Origin: Microvirgula aerodenitrificans DSM 15089
GTDB taxonomy: Bacteria; Pseudomonadota; Gammaproteobacteria; Burkholderiales; Aquaspirillaceae
Direction: 5' to 3'
Assembly (NCBI RefSeq): GCF_000620105.1
Contig: NZ_JHVK01000011.1
Span: 1-64,000, forward strand
DNA length: 64,000 bases
Below the pieces are notes generated by a model, which searched no databases, had not been told where the DNA came from, and saw only the letters and a program-made list of their open reading frames with translations. A program made the translations under genes and the position numbers. Position 1 is the first letter of the stretch, and each line of letters begins with the position of its first letter. Positions 37,403 to 46,195 of the stretch are shown one piece after another.

Positions 37403-40400
37403 ATGTCCGAAGCCCTCGACCTGTTCGCCCTGCAGCCGCAGGGCGTGCAACTGATCGAAGCCAGCGCCGGCACCGGCAAGACCTGGACCCTCAGTTCGCT
37501 GGCGGTACGGCTGGTGGCCGAGCACGGCCATGCGGTCAGTGAGCTGCTGATCGTCACCTACACCAAGGCGGCAACGGCCGAGCTGCGCGACCGCATCCGC
37601 CAGCGCATGGTCGATGCGCACGCGGTGCTCGGCGGCGAGCGCGAACCCGGCAGCGATGCCTTCCTGTCACGGCTGCCGGTCGCACTGGACACGGCCGGCG
37701 TCAGCCGCGAGCGTGCGCTGCGGCGGCTGACCTACGCCATCCGCACCATGGACGAGGCGGCGGTCTACACCATTCACAGCTTCTGCCAGCGCGTGCTGAC
37801 CGATCGCGCGTTCGAGTGCGCGATGCCGTTCGACGCCGAGCTGGTGCCGGACGAGAATGCGCTGATCGCCGAGCTGGTCGACGATGCGTGGCGGACCACC
37901 GTGGTCGACCGCCATCCGCTGATCGCCCGCTACCTGGCTGAACAGGGCGAAAACGCCGATGTCTGGCGGCGGCTGATTGCCCCGGCCGTCGCCCGCCCGG
38001 ACATGGAGATCCTGCCAGCCGACGGCGAAACCCGGGCACCGGCCAATCGCCAGGCACTGGCCGCGCTGGAAGCCGACTTTGACGCCGCCTGGCAGCTGTG
38101 GCATGCCGACGGCACCCGCGACAGCGTGCGCTCGCTGCTGCTCGGCGGCGCGCTGAAAGCCAATATCTACCGCGCCGACTATGTTGAAGCGCGCCTGCTT
38201 GCCGTCGACCAGCTGTTCGCCAGCCGCATCGCCCCGACCCGCTCGCCCGGCGACAAACTCGGCTATTTCACGCCGGCGGTGCTGGCGGCCAGCGTCAAGG
38301 CCGGCGCTGATGTACCTGCCCATCCATTCTTTGCCGCGGTCGAACGCCTGCTCGGCCACTGGAACTGGCTCGACGACGCACGCACCGGCCTGCTGGCCGC
38401 TGCCGCGCGCGAATGCCGCGACCGGCTGCCGGCGCTGAAGGCCGAGCGCCGGCTGCTGTCTTACGATGACCTGCTCGGCAAGCTCGATGCGGCGCTGGCC
38501 GATCCGGCCCATGGCGATACGCTGGCGGCACGGCTGGCCGAGCGCTATCCGCTGGCGCTGATCGACGAATTTCAGGACACCGACCCCACCCAGTTCCGCA
38601 TTTTCCACGCCATCTACGGCCAGCGCGGCGCAGCGTTCTACGTCGGTGACCCGAAGCAGGCGATCTACGGCTTTCGCGGCGCCGACATCCACGCCTATCT
38701 GCAGGCGCGCGATACCGCCCGGGCCCGCCATCACCTGGATACCAACTGGCGCTCGGACCGTGCGCTGATCGAAGCCGTCAATGCGCTGTTTGCGCGCACC
38801 GGCAACCCGTTCGGTTTTCGCGGCATCCCGTTCGAGCCGGTCCACGCCCGCCCGGGGGCGGATGACGGCATGGCCGGCGATGGCCATGCGGCAATGACGG
38901 TCTGGTCGCTGCCGGACGATGCCGCGCTGAACAAGGGTGACGCCACCGCACTGGCGGTGGCCGCCGTCGCCAACGAGATAGCACGCCAGGTCGCCGCCGG
39001 TCTCGACGGCCGGTTGACGGTCGGACCGCGGCCACTGCAGGCCGGCGACATCGCCGTGCTGGTCGATACCCACTGGCAGGGCGCCCAGGTCGCCGCCGCC
39101 CTGGCCGTGCGCGGCGTGCCCAGCGTGCTGCAGACGCGCGACAGCGTACTGGCCAGCGCCGAGGCCGGTGAACTGCAGCTGCTGCTGGAGGCCGTGGCCG
39201 ACCCGGCCAATGCCGGCAAGGTGCGTCGCGCCGCCGCGCTGACCGGCTCGGCGCTGGATGCCGGCGGCCTGTACCGCCTGCACGAGGATGGCGAGGCGCT
39301 CGATGCCGAACTGGCCCGCTACGCCGACTGGCGCACGCGCTGGCAGGAACAGGGGTTCATGTCGATGTTCCGCGACTGGCTGTTCGCTACCGGCCACGCC
39401 GCGCGTCTGGTCGCACTCGGCAATGGCGAACGCCGGCTGACCAACTGGCTGCACCTTGGCGAACTGATTGCCGGCGAAAGCGAACGCCTGCACGGACTGA
39501 ATGCCGTCATCGACTGGCTGGCGCGCGAACGCGATGCGGCCCGGGGCGGCGAATCAACCCTGCTGCGGCTGGAAAGCGATGCCCAGCGCGTGCGCATCGT
39601 CACCGTGCACGCGTCCAAGGGACTGGAATACCCGGTCGTGTTCCTGCCGTTCGCCTGGAATGGCGCGCTGTGGCATGCCCATGCCCGCTCGACCGTGCGC
39701 GTCGGCACCCTGTACGACTACGGCAGCGATGCGCTGGCGGAACGGCAGGCGCTGGCCTCGGTCACACTGTTCGCCGAAAAATTGCGCCTGCTGTACGTCG
39801 CCCTGACCCGGGCCCGCCATCGCTGTCATCTGGTCTGGGGCAAGGCCGGCAAGCAACCGTCGCTGCTCGACAAGCACGGTACGGCGAAAAACAGCGCCCC
39901 GGAAGCCTTCGCGCCGGCCCTGGCCTGGCTGCTGCATCCGCCACCGGCCGGCAGCGATCAGGCCGATCTCGATTTTCCGCGCCTGCTGGACTGGTACGAG
40001 ACGGTCTGGCGCCCGCTGGAAACCGCCGACCTGGATCAGGCCATCGCCAGCTGGCCTGGCGTCGGCCAGCAGCACATTGATGCCGCACCAGCCCCGGTCG
40101 TCGTCGCCCCGCGCACCCGCGACACGACCGTCCCGCTGGCCGCACAGCCGTTCCTGCGCGACCGGGTACGCCCCTCGTGGCGGCGCGCCAGCTTTACCTC
40201 TCTGGCACATGCCGGCGAACCGGTCGACGTGGCACCGGAACGCGACCGCAGTGAAGTGGCACCCGCCCCGGCCGACGCGCCGGCTGCGCCCGATCCGCTG
40301 TCGCCGGCCGCCTTTCCGCGCGGCGCGCGTGCCGGTGACCTGCTGCATGCGCTGTTCGAGCGCATCGAGTTCAGCGCGCCGGCCAGCGCACACCATGACA

Positions 40401-41053
40401 TCATCGCCACCGAACTGCGCCGCAGCGGACTGTTCAGCGACGACGAGCTGGCGCAGTGGCAGGTGCCGCTGGCCAACTGGCTGGCGCAGATTCTGGCCAC
40501 GCCGCTGCTGGCCGACGGCCTGACGCTGTCGGCGCTGCCACGCCACAGGCGGCTGGTGGAAATGGGCTTCACTTTCTCCAGCCGCACCTTTGCCGCCCGG
40601 GCACTGGCCCGCACCCTGGCCGACCCGGTCCATCAGGTCGACCCGGCCTTCATTGCGGCGGCAGCCCAGCTGGACTTCGGCGTCGTGGACGGTTTCATTA
40701 CCGGCTTTATCGACCTGGTCTTCGAACATGACGGCCGCTACTGGCTGGCCGACTACAAATCGAACCACCTCGGCCACCAGCCTGCCGACTACGACCACGC
40801 CACACTGACCGCGGCCATGACCGGCTCGCACTACTACCTGCAGGCGCTGCTGTACACGCTGGCACTGCATCGCCATCTGCGCGTGCGGCTGGCCGACTAT
40901 GACTATGACCGCCATATCGGCGGGGTGCTGTACCTGTTCCTGCGTGGCATCGACGGCAGCGGCGAGCACGGCGTCCATCGCTGGCGACCGGCCCGTTCAC
41001 TGATCGAGGCGCTGGACCGGCTGGCCACCCCGCGAGAGGAGACGCCGGCATGA
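37403..41053 (+). CDS. recB: RecBCD helicase/nuclease subunit RecB
   Basis: This 1,216-aa 3'-5' SF1 helicase has a C-terminal nuclease. Walker A is IEASAGTGKTWTLSSLAVRL near the N-terminus, motif II is LIDEFQDTDPTQF, motif III is GDPKQAIYGFRGADIHAY, and motif V is RIVTVHASKGLEYPVVFLP. The C-terminal nuclease core is GFIDLVFEHDGRYWLADYKS, with the catalytic Asp and DYKS. The start at 37403 (MSEALDLFALQ) is preferred; an ATG 18 bp upstream overlaps recC. It is translationally coupled to recD. Confidence 0.96.
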   Translation: MSEALDLFALQPQGVQLIEASAGTGKTWTLSSLAVRLVAEHGHAVSELLIVTYTKAATAELRDRIRQRMVDAHAVLGGEREPGSDAFLSRLPVALDTAGVSRERALRRLTYAIRTMDEAAVYTIHSFCQRVLTDRAFECAMPFDAELVPDENALIAELVDDAWRTTVVDRHPLIARYLAEQGENADVWRRLIAPAVARPDMEILPADGETRAPANRQALAALEADFDAAWQLWHADGTRDSVRSLLLGGALKANIYRADYVEARLLAVDQLFASRIAPTRSPGDKLGYFTPAVLAASVKAGADVPAHPFFAAVERLLGHWNWLDDARTGLLAAAARECRDRLPALKAERRLLSYDDLLGKLDAALADPAHGDTLAARLAERYPLALIDEFQDTDPTQFRIFHAIYGQRGAAFYVGDPKQAIYGFRGADIHAYLQARDTARARHHLDTNWRSDRALIEAVNALFARTGNPFGFRGIPFEPVHARPGADDGMAGDGHAAMTVWSLPDDAALNKGDATALAVAAVANEIARQVAAGLDGRLTVGPRPLQAGDIAVLVDTHWQGAQVAAALAVRGVPSVLQTRDSVLASAEAGELQLLLEAVADPANAGKVRRAAALTGSALDAGGLYRLHEDGEALDAELARYADWRTRWQEQGFMSMFRDWLFATGHAARLVALGNGERRLTNWLHLGELIAGESERLHGLNAVIDWLARERDAARGGESTLLRLESDAQRVRIVTVHASKGLEYPVVFLPFAWNGALWHAHARSTVRVGTLYDYGSDALAERQALASVTLFAEKLRLLYVALTRARHRCHLVWGKAGKQPSLLDKHGTAKNSAPEAFAPALAWLLHPPPAGSDQADLDFPRLLDWYETVWRPLETADLDQAIASWPGVGQQHIDAAPAPVVVAPRTRDTTVPLAAQPFLRDRVRPSWRRASFTSLAHAGEPVDVAPERDRSEVAPAPADAPAAPDPLSPAAFPRGARAGDLLHALFERIEFSAPASAHHDIIATELRRSGLFSDDELAQWQVPLANWLAQILATPLLADGLTLSALPRHRRLVEMGFTFSSRTFAARALARTLADPVHQVDPAFIAAAAQLDFGVVDGFITGFIDLVFEHDGRYWLADYKSNHLGHQPADYDHATLTAAMTGSHYYLQALLYTLALHRHLRVRLADYDYDRHIGGVLYLFLRGIDGSGEHGVHRWRPARSLIEALDRLATPREETPA

Positions 41054-42873
41054 TGACCCCCGACCTGTTCGACGACCTGCCCGACCTGCCGCCCCCGGCA
41101 GAACCGGTCGCGCCCCCGGCAGCGATCGCGCCGACCGCCATGCCGCGCCTGCCCGGCCACCTGGCCGCCGCACTCGGCGCGCTGGCGCCACAGCGCGACA
41201 GCTGGGTCGAACAACTGCTGGCCGATTGTGTGCGTGCGCTGTACGACGGCGACGTCTGCCTGCATCCCGGCAGCCGTGCCGACCGGCCGGCCGATGCCGA
41301 GAGCCGGCTGCGCGCCAGCGCACTGGTCGGGGCACCGGGCGAAGTCGCACCGCTGATCCTCGATCATGGCTGGTTGTACCTGGCCCGCTATCAGCAATTC
41401 GAGCAGCGGCTGGCCGAACAGTTGCTGGCCCGCGCCCGGCCGCCGGCCGGCTTCGACCCGCAGCGTGCCCGGGCCGCCATCGACCACGTATTCGGCCCGC
41501 CGCCGGCTGCGCACGATGGGCAGCGGCTGGCGGCGGCCAGCGCGCTGGCATCGTCGTTCGCGATCATTTCCGGCGGCCCCGGCACCGGCAAGACCACCAC
41601 CGTCACCCGGCTGATGGCGGCCCTGGTCGAACTGGGCGGTCAGCCGCCGCTGCGCCTGCGCCTGGCAGCGCCGACCGGCAAGGCCGCCGCGCGGATGAGC
41701 GAGTCGATTCGCCAGCAGAAGGCGCGCCTGCCCCTGCCGCCGGCCCTGCTCGCACAACTGCCGGACAGCGCCCAGACCCTGCACCGCCTGCTCGGCGTGC
41801 AGCCGAATGGCGGCGGTTTCCGCCACCATGCCGGCCGGCCGCTGGATCTCGACGTGCTGGTGATCGACGAGGCGTCGATGGTCGACCTGGCGCTGCTGGC
41901 ACGGGTAGTCGATGCGCTGCCGCCAGACGCGCGGCTGATCCTGCTTGGCGACAAGGACCAGCTCGATGCGGTCGAGGCCGGCAGCGTGTTCCCGGCGCTG
42001 TGCGCCGGCCGTGGCCTGGAGGCCGACACCCGGGCCATGCTGGCGACGGTCACCGGCCAGACACCGCCGGACGGCCCGCTGCCGGCGTCGCGTCTGGGTC
42101 AGGTGGTCGCCGTGCTGACCCACAGCCATCGTTTCGGCGCCGACAGCGCCATCGGCCAGCTGGCGCGCGACATCCATACCGGCAACGGCGAAGCGGTCGC
42201 CGGCCGCCTTGCCGCGGCACCGGCGCCCGGTGGCGACGACGCGCTGAGCGCCGGCAATGGCACACCGGCCGCGCTGGAGCGGATCGCCGCCGACGGCTAC
42301 CGCGCTTATCTGGCCTGCGTGCACCACGGCGACGAGCCGGCCGCGGTACTCGCCGCCTTCGACCGTTTCCGCGTGCTCAGCGCTCACCGCGACGGGCCGG
42401 ACGGCGTGACCCAGCTGAATGCCCGCATCGAACGCGCACTGCATCTGCCGGCCGACCGGCCACAGTACCCCGGCCGGCCAGTCATCGTGCGCGAGAACGA
42501 CTATGCCCTCGGGCTGTTCAACGGCGATATCGGCATCCTGCTCGACACCCCGGCCGGCCTGCGCGCCCACTTTGCCGAGGCCGACGGCGGCGTGCGTCAC
42601 CTGTCTCCGGCCCGCCTGCCGGCGCACGACACCGCCTTCGCGATGACAGTGCACAAGTCACAGGGCTCGGAATTCGACCGTGTGCTGTGCGTGCTGCCAC
42701 CGGCCGACTCGCCGCTGGCGACCCGCGCGCTGTTCTATACCGCCGTCACCCGCGCCCGCCACGCCGTCTGCGTCTGGGGCGACCCGGCCGCCGCGCGGGC
42801 CGCGGTCATGCAGGTACCGACGCGACAGTCCGGGCTGGCGCGCCGCCTGCAGGTCACGCCCGGGCCGGCATGA
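41050..42873 (+). CDS. recD: RecBCD helicase subunit RecD
   Basis: This 607-aa 5'-3' SF1B helicase is close to the E. coli length (608). Walker A is ISGGPGTGKTTTVTRLMAAL, followed by APTGKAAARMSESIR, Walker B VIDEASMVDL and LLGDKDQLDAVEAGSVF. The late motifs are AMTVHKSQGSEFDRVLCVLP and FYTAVTRARHAVCVWG. Its ATG overlaps the recB stop (ATGATGA). The N-terminus contains a low-complexity Pro/Asp stretch. A strong terminator follows. Confidence 0.95.
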   Translation: MMTPDLFDDLPDLPPPAEPVAPPAAIAPTAMPRLPGHLAAALGALAPQRDSWVEQLLADCVRALYDGDVCLHPGSRADRPADAESRLRASALVGAPGEVAPLILDHGWLYLARYQQFEQRLAEQLLARARPPAGFDPQRARAAIDHVFGPPPAAHDGQRLAAASALASSFAIISGGPGTGKTTTVTRLMAALVELGGQPPLRLRLAAPTGKAAARMSESIRQQKARLPLPPALLAQLPDSAQTLHRLLGVQPNGGGFRHHAGRPLDLDVLVIDEASMVDLALLARVVDALPPDARLILLGDKDQLDAVEAGSVFPALCAGRGLEADTRAMLATVTGQTPPDGPLPASRLGQVVAVLTHSHRFGADSAIGQLARDIHTGNGEAVAGRLAAAPAPGGDDALSAGNGTPAALERIAADGYRAYLACVHHGDEPAAVLAAFDRFRVLSAHRDGPDGVTQLNARIERALHLPADRPQYPGRPVIVRENDYALGLFNGDIGILLDTPAGLRAHFAEADGGVRHLSPARLPAHDTAFAMTVHKSQGSEFDRVLCVLPPADSPLATRALFYTAVTRARHAVCVWGDPAAARAAVMQVPTRQSGLARRLQVTPGPA

Positions 42874-42897
42874 ACCGCCTCCCCCGGCAGGGGGGTC

Positions 42898-42936
42898 GCG
42901 CCGGATAACAGACCGGCTGTCATCCGGCGCTTTTTT
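42898..42936 (+). terminator. Rho-independent terminator after recD
   Basis: GCGCCGGAT and ATCCGGCGC form a 9-bp stem (42898-42906 / 42922-42930) with an inner GACCGGC element, followed by TTTTTT. It ends the recCBD transcript. Confidence 0.85.
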
Positions 42937-43087
42937 CACCTTTACCCTGAAACAGGTACTGCTAGTCTTGGCTCATGATCTATGCCAATGTCGTAACAGG
43001 TGGTCATGAAAACCTGTCCGTCACAGCGCAATCCCCTGCCCGTCTTGTCAGGAAATACCACGCGCCCCTTTGACCGGAGGTTCCTCC

Positions 43088-44059
43088 ATGCGTCCGTCCT
43101 GTCCCGCGACCCGCAGTGCAGTGATCGTCTCGGCAGTCATTCTGATCACCGCCTGCAGTACGCCATCCCTCACCCAAGTCCGGCAGTTCGGCACGGAAAG
43201 CGCCACGCTGTCGGCCAGTGCGAAACATGCCTTCACCTATCTCGACCAGCTCGAAATCCAGCGCAAGCTGTATACGCTGGCGTCCGATCCGAAAGACGGG
43301 CCGACCGACAGTACCTTCACCGGTTTCTTTGAAACGCTTCCCGACCGGCAGACCGGGCAGAAAGACCCGCGCAAGCAGGCGCTGGCCCTCCGCCTCGATT
43401 TGCTGGCCGGACTGGCCAGCTATGCCAGTGCACTGCAATCGCTGGCTGCCGCGAATTACGCTGCGGACATCGATAGCGCATCCGGAGAACTCAATGGCGC
43501 CCTGGTCTCGCTGGGCAAGACCTATCAGGCCGCCACCGGCAACGATATCGGCCTGACGGCGGCGGATTTCGGCCTGATTGCCACCGCGGTCAATGCCGCA
43601 GGCAAGGGTTATGCGATGGCCCGGCAGCGCGACGCCATTCGCGCGGTCGTGCGGGCCGCCGACCCGGCCGTCCAGAAAGCGGCCGCCCTGATCGCCACCG
43701 ATCTGGGGCCGGACTCGGGACTGGCCCAGTATGCGCAGAATGCCGCCGGCCTCTCGCGCGGTGCGCTGCAGATCGCCTACAACCGCGACCGGACCCGCCC
43801 CGATTCCACCTTCGACAACCGGCTGGCACGGCTGGAGCAGATCCGGACCCTGTATCGCGCGCAACAGGGCGCCGGGGCCCTGTTCGCCGATGTCAGCAAG
43901 GGCACCCGGGCCATGGCGAAGGCCCACGCCGAACTGGTCAGGGCGGTGGACAGCAAGGCCATGAGTTCGGCCGGGCTGGCACAGACGCTGGCCGAACTGC
44001 AGGCCTATGTCAAATCGGTTCAGGCGTTTCAGGACAGCGTCGCCCTGGCGGGGAAATAG
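43088..44059 (+). CDS. Lipoprotein of unknown function, 323 aa
   Basis: The ATG at 43088 follows GGAGG and opens a signal peptide with lipobox ITAC (Cys at about residue 23). The mature protein is Ala/Leu-rich and mostly helical, suggesting a long helical bundle, for example KQALALRLDLLAGLASYASAL and ALFADVSKGTRAMAKAHAEL. I recognise no domain or catalytic residues. The next small ORF starts 27 bp downstream with its own ribosome-binding site, so the two were probably an operon. Confidence 0.7.
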   Translation: MRPSCPATRSAVIVSAVILITACSTPSLTQVRQFGTESATLSASAKHAFTYLDQLEIQRKLYTLASDPKDGPTDSTFTGFFETLPDRQTGQKDPRKQALALRLDLLAGLASYASALQSLAAANYAADIDSASGELNGALVSLGKTYQAATGNDIGLTAADFGLIATAVNAAGKGYAMARQRDAIRAVVRAADPAVQKAAALIATDLGPDSGLAQYAQNAAGLSRGALQIAYNRDRTRPDSTFDNRLARLEQIRTLYRAQQGAGALFADVSKGTRAMAKAHAELVRAVDSKAMSSAGLAQTLAELQAYVKSVQAFQDSVALAGK

Positions 44060-44086
44060 CGACGCATTCAACGGAGGAAATACAGC

Positions 44087-44288
44087 ATGGCCGACACCAC
44101 CAACCTGCGCACCGGCATTCGCCAAAGCCGTCGACAAGGTGATCAAGTTCGCCGTGAAACTGCTGGTGCGAAGCGGCGGCATCAGGCTCCCCACCGGCGA
44201 AGAACGGACGAAGCGGGGTTTCCCCGGATGCTGGTGTGCACCGACGCCGCTGCGGCCGTCGGTGCACACCTTCATGAGCAGTCCGTAG
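44087..44288 (+). pseudogene. Small gene with apparent frameshift
   Basis: A good ribosome-binding site (GGAGGAAAT) precedes ATG 44087, giving MADTTNLRTGI. The protein-like continuation, AFAKAVDKVIKFAVKLLVRSGG, is in the adjacent frame from about 44115. A single-base change around 44110-44120 would join the two into one short amphipathic protein. Past that point both frames run into a long hairpin and look non-coding. Either this is a decayed remnant or the short first frame is the real product. The function is unknown. Confidence 0.35.
44233..44270. terminator. Long perfect hairpin between convergent units
   Basis: GGTGTGCACCGACG and CGTCGGTGCACACC are a 14-bp perfect inverted repeat around CCGCTGCGGC, which can itself pair. 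It lies between the plus-strand lipoprotein unit and the rbsB stop at 44292. There is no T-run on either side, so it is a transcript barrier or stabilising structure. Confidence 0.5.
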
Positions 44289-44291
44289 GCG

Positions 44292-45215
44292 TTACTGCTT
44301 GATCAGTTCCAGCGGTACCGGGATCGCCTTGTCGACCGCCTGACCGTCGATGATCTGCTTGGCGGTCTGCACGGCCGTCTTGCCGATCAGTTCCGGCTTC
44401 TGGGCCACGGTTGCGCTCATCTTGCCGGCCTTGACCGCCTTGACCGCGTCATCGGTCGCATCGAAGCCGACCACGACCACATCCTTCAGGCCGGCGGCTT
44501 CGAGCGCCTGCACTGCGCCGAGCGCCATTTCGTCGTTATGGGCGAACACCGCCTTCACGTCCTTGTGGCCCTGCAGGATGTTTTCCATCACCGACAGCCC
44601 CTTGGCACGATCGAAGTCGGCCGGCTGACGGGCAACGACCTTGACCCCGCCGGCTGCGTCGATCACCGAATGGAAGCCCTGCCCGCGTTCGCGTGCGGCG
44701 CTGGCGCCCGGAATGCCTTCCAGCTCGACCACCGCGCCATTGCCGCCGATTTTTTCCAGCACGTACTCGCCGGCCATCTTGCCACCGGCGACATTGTCGC
44801 TGGCCACATGGCTGGCGACGGTGCCGCCATCGACCGAGCGGTCGAGGGTGATGACCGGAATGCCGGCCGCATTGGCTTCCTTCACCGCGCTGGCCACGGC
44901 GGCCGAGTCGGTCGGGTTGACCAGGATGACCTTGACCTTCTTCTGGATCAGGTCTTCGATGCTGGAGATCTGTCTGGCCGGGTCGTCCTGGGCATCGACG
45001 GTAATCAGGGTCATGCCCAGCGCCCGGGCTTCAGCCTCGGCGCCGCTCTTCAGCGAGACGAAGAACGGATTGGACTGGGTCGATACCGCCAGGCCGATGG
45101 TCGGGCCGGTACTGGCCGGCGCCGCCGGCTGTTCGGCCTCCGGGCCCTGCTGCGAGCAGGCCGCCACGACCACGGCGAACGCGCCGGCCAGCAGGGATTG
45201 CATCAGTTTGCTCAT
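44292..45215 (-). CDS. rbsB: Ribose ABC transporter binding lipoprotein RbsB
   Basis: This 307-aa pentose-binding protein of the periplasmic-binding/LacI fold starts IGLAVSTQSNPFFVSLKSGAE, then TVDAQDDPARQISSIEDLI, NPTDSAAV, ITLDRSVDGG, and FAHNDEMALGAVQALEAAG with GFDATDDAV near the C-terminus. Unlike soluble E. coli RbsB it carries a lipobox VAAC (Cys at about residue 20), so it is membrane-tethered. The start at 45215 is 41 bp after rbsC. It is last in rbsKDACB. Confidence 0.92.
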   Translation of the reverse strand: MSKLMQSLLAGAFAVVVAACSQQGPEAEQPAAPASTGPTIGLAVSTQSNPFFVSLKSGAEAEARALGMTLITVDAQDDPARQISSIEDLIQKKVKVILVNPTDSAAVASAVKEANAAGIPVITLDRSVDGGTVASHVASDNVAGGKMAGEYVLEKIGGNGAVVELEGIPGASAARERGQGFHSVIDAAGGVKVVARQPADFDRAKGLSVMENILQGHKDVKAVFAHNDEMALGAVQALEAAGLKDVVVVGFDATDDAVKAVKAGKMSATVAQKPELIGKTAVQTAKQIIDGQAVDKAIPVPLELIKQ

Positions 45216-45256
45216 GATGATCTTTCTCGTGTTTGAATAAGGTTCCGGCCGGTGGC

Positions 45257-46195
45257 TTATTTGTGCCGCCGGTCCAGCAGTACGGCCAGCAGGATGACGG
45301 CGCCCTTGATGACCAGTTGATAGAACGACGATACGCCGAGCAGGTTCAGCCCGTTGTTCAGGACGCCGATCAGCAGCGCACCGATCAGCGTGCCGACGAT
45401 CCAGCCGCGACCACCGGCCAGCGACGTGCCGCCCAGCACCACGGCCGCAATCGCGTCCAGCTCGTAGCCCATGCCGGCGTTCGGCTGGGCCGAATTCAGT
45501 CGCGAGGTCAGGATGACGCCGGCCATCGCCGACAGCGCACCGGTCAGCACATAGACCGAGGTCTTGACCGTGGACACGCGGACGCCGGAGATCCGGCTCG
45601 CTTCCTCGTTGCCGCCGATGGCATAGACATGGCGGCCGAAGGTGGTCTTGCGCGCAATGAACCACAGCACCGCAAACGACAGCAGCATCCACACCACCGG
45701 TACCGGCACCAGATGGGCGACATAGCCGCGTCCGAGCAGATCGAAGAACGGGCTGGAAATGCCGGTGACCGGCGTGCCGTTGGTCTGCGCCAGCGCCAGG
45801 CCGCGGAAAATGGTCATGGTCGCCAGCGTGGCGATAAACGGGGCGACACGGCCCTGGCAGATGATCAGGCCATTGGCCAGTCCCATCAGCGCGCCGGCAC
45901 CGACGCCAAGCAGCGTGGCCAGGATCGGGTCCATGCCGGCCGACATCCAGCCGGCGCCGAGCACGGCCGACAGCGCCAGGATCGAGCCGACCGACAGGTC
46001 GATGCCGCCGGTCAGGATGACGAAGGTCATGCCGAAGGCGATCAGCGCATTGATCGACACCTGGCGCATCACATTGAGGATGTTGTTCAGGGTCAGGAAG
46101 TTCGGCGACAACGCCGACAGCACCACGCTGATCAGCGCCAGCGCGACCAGCGGCGCCAGTTTCTGCAACAGGTTACGGTTCTTTTCACTCAGCAC
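45257..46195 (-). CDS. rbsC: Ribose ABC transporter permease RbsC
   Basis: This 312-aa inner-membrane permease has about eight to ten hydrophobic segments. It carries GMTFVILTGGIDLSVGSILALSA near residues 55-77, FGRHVYAIGGNEEASRISGV, and the EAA-like region INALIAFG. The C-terminal AIAAVVLGGTSLAGGRGWIVGT is diagnostic of this carbohydrate permease family. The proposed start is GTG 46195, which overlaps the rbsA stop by 7 bp. It pairs with RbsA to import ribose bound by RbsB. Confidence 0.92.
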   Translation of the reverse strand: MLSEKNRNLLQKLAPLVALALISVVLSALSPNFLTLNNILNVMRQVSINALIAFGMTFVILTGGIDLSVGSILALSAVLGAGWMSAGMDPILATLLGVGAGALMGLANGLIICQGRVAPFIATLATMTIFRGLALAQTNGTPVTGISSPFFDLLGRGYVAHLVPVPVVWMLLSFAVLWFIARKTTFGRHVYAIGGNEEASRISGVRVSTVKTSVYVLTGALSAMAGVILTSRLNSAQPNAGMGYELDAIAAVVLGGTSLAGGRGWIVGTLIGALLIGVLNNGLNLLGVSSFYQLVIKGAVILLAVLLDRRHK

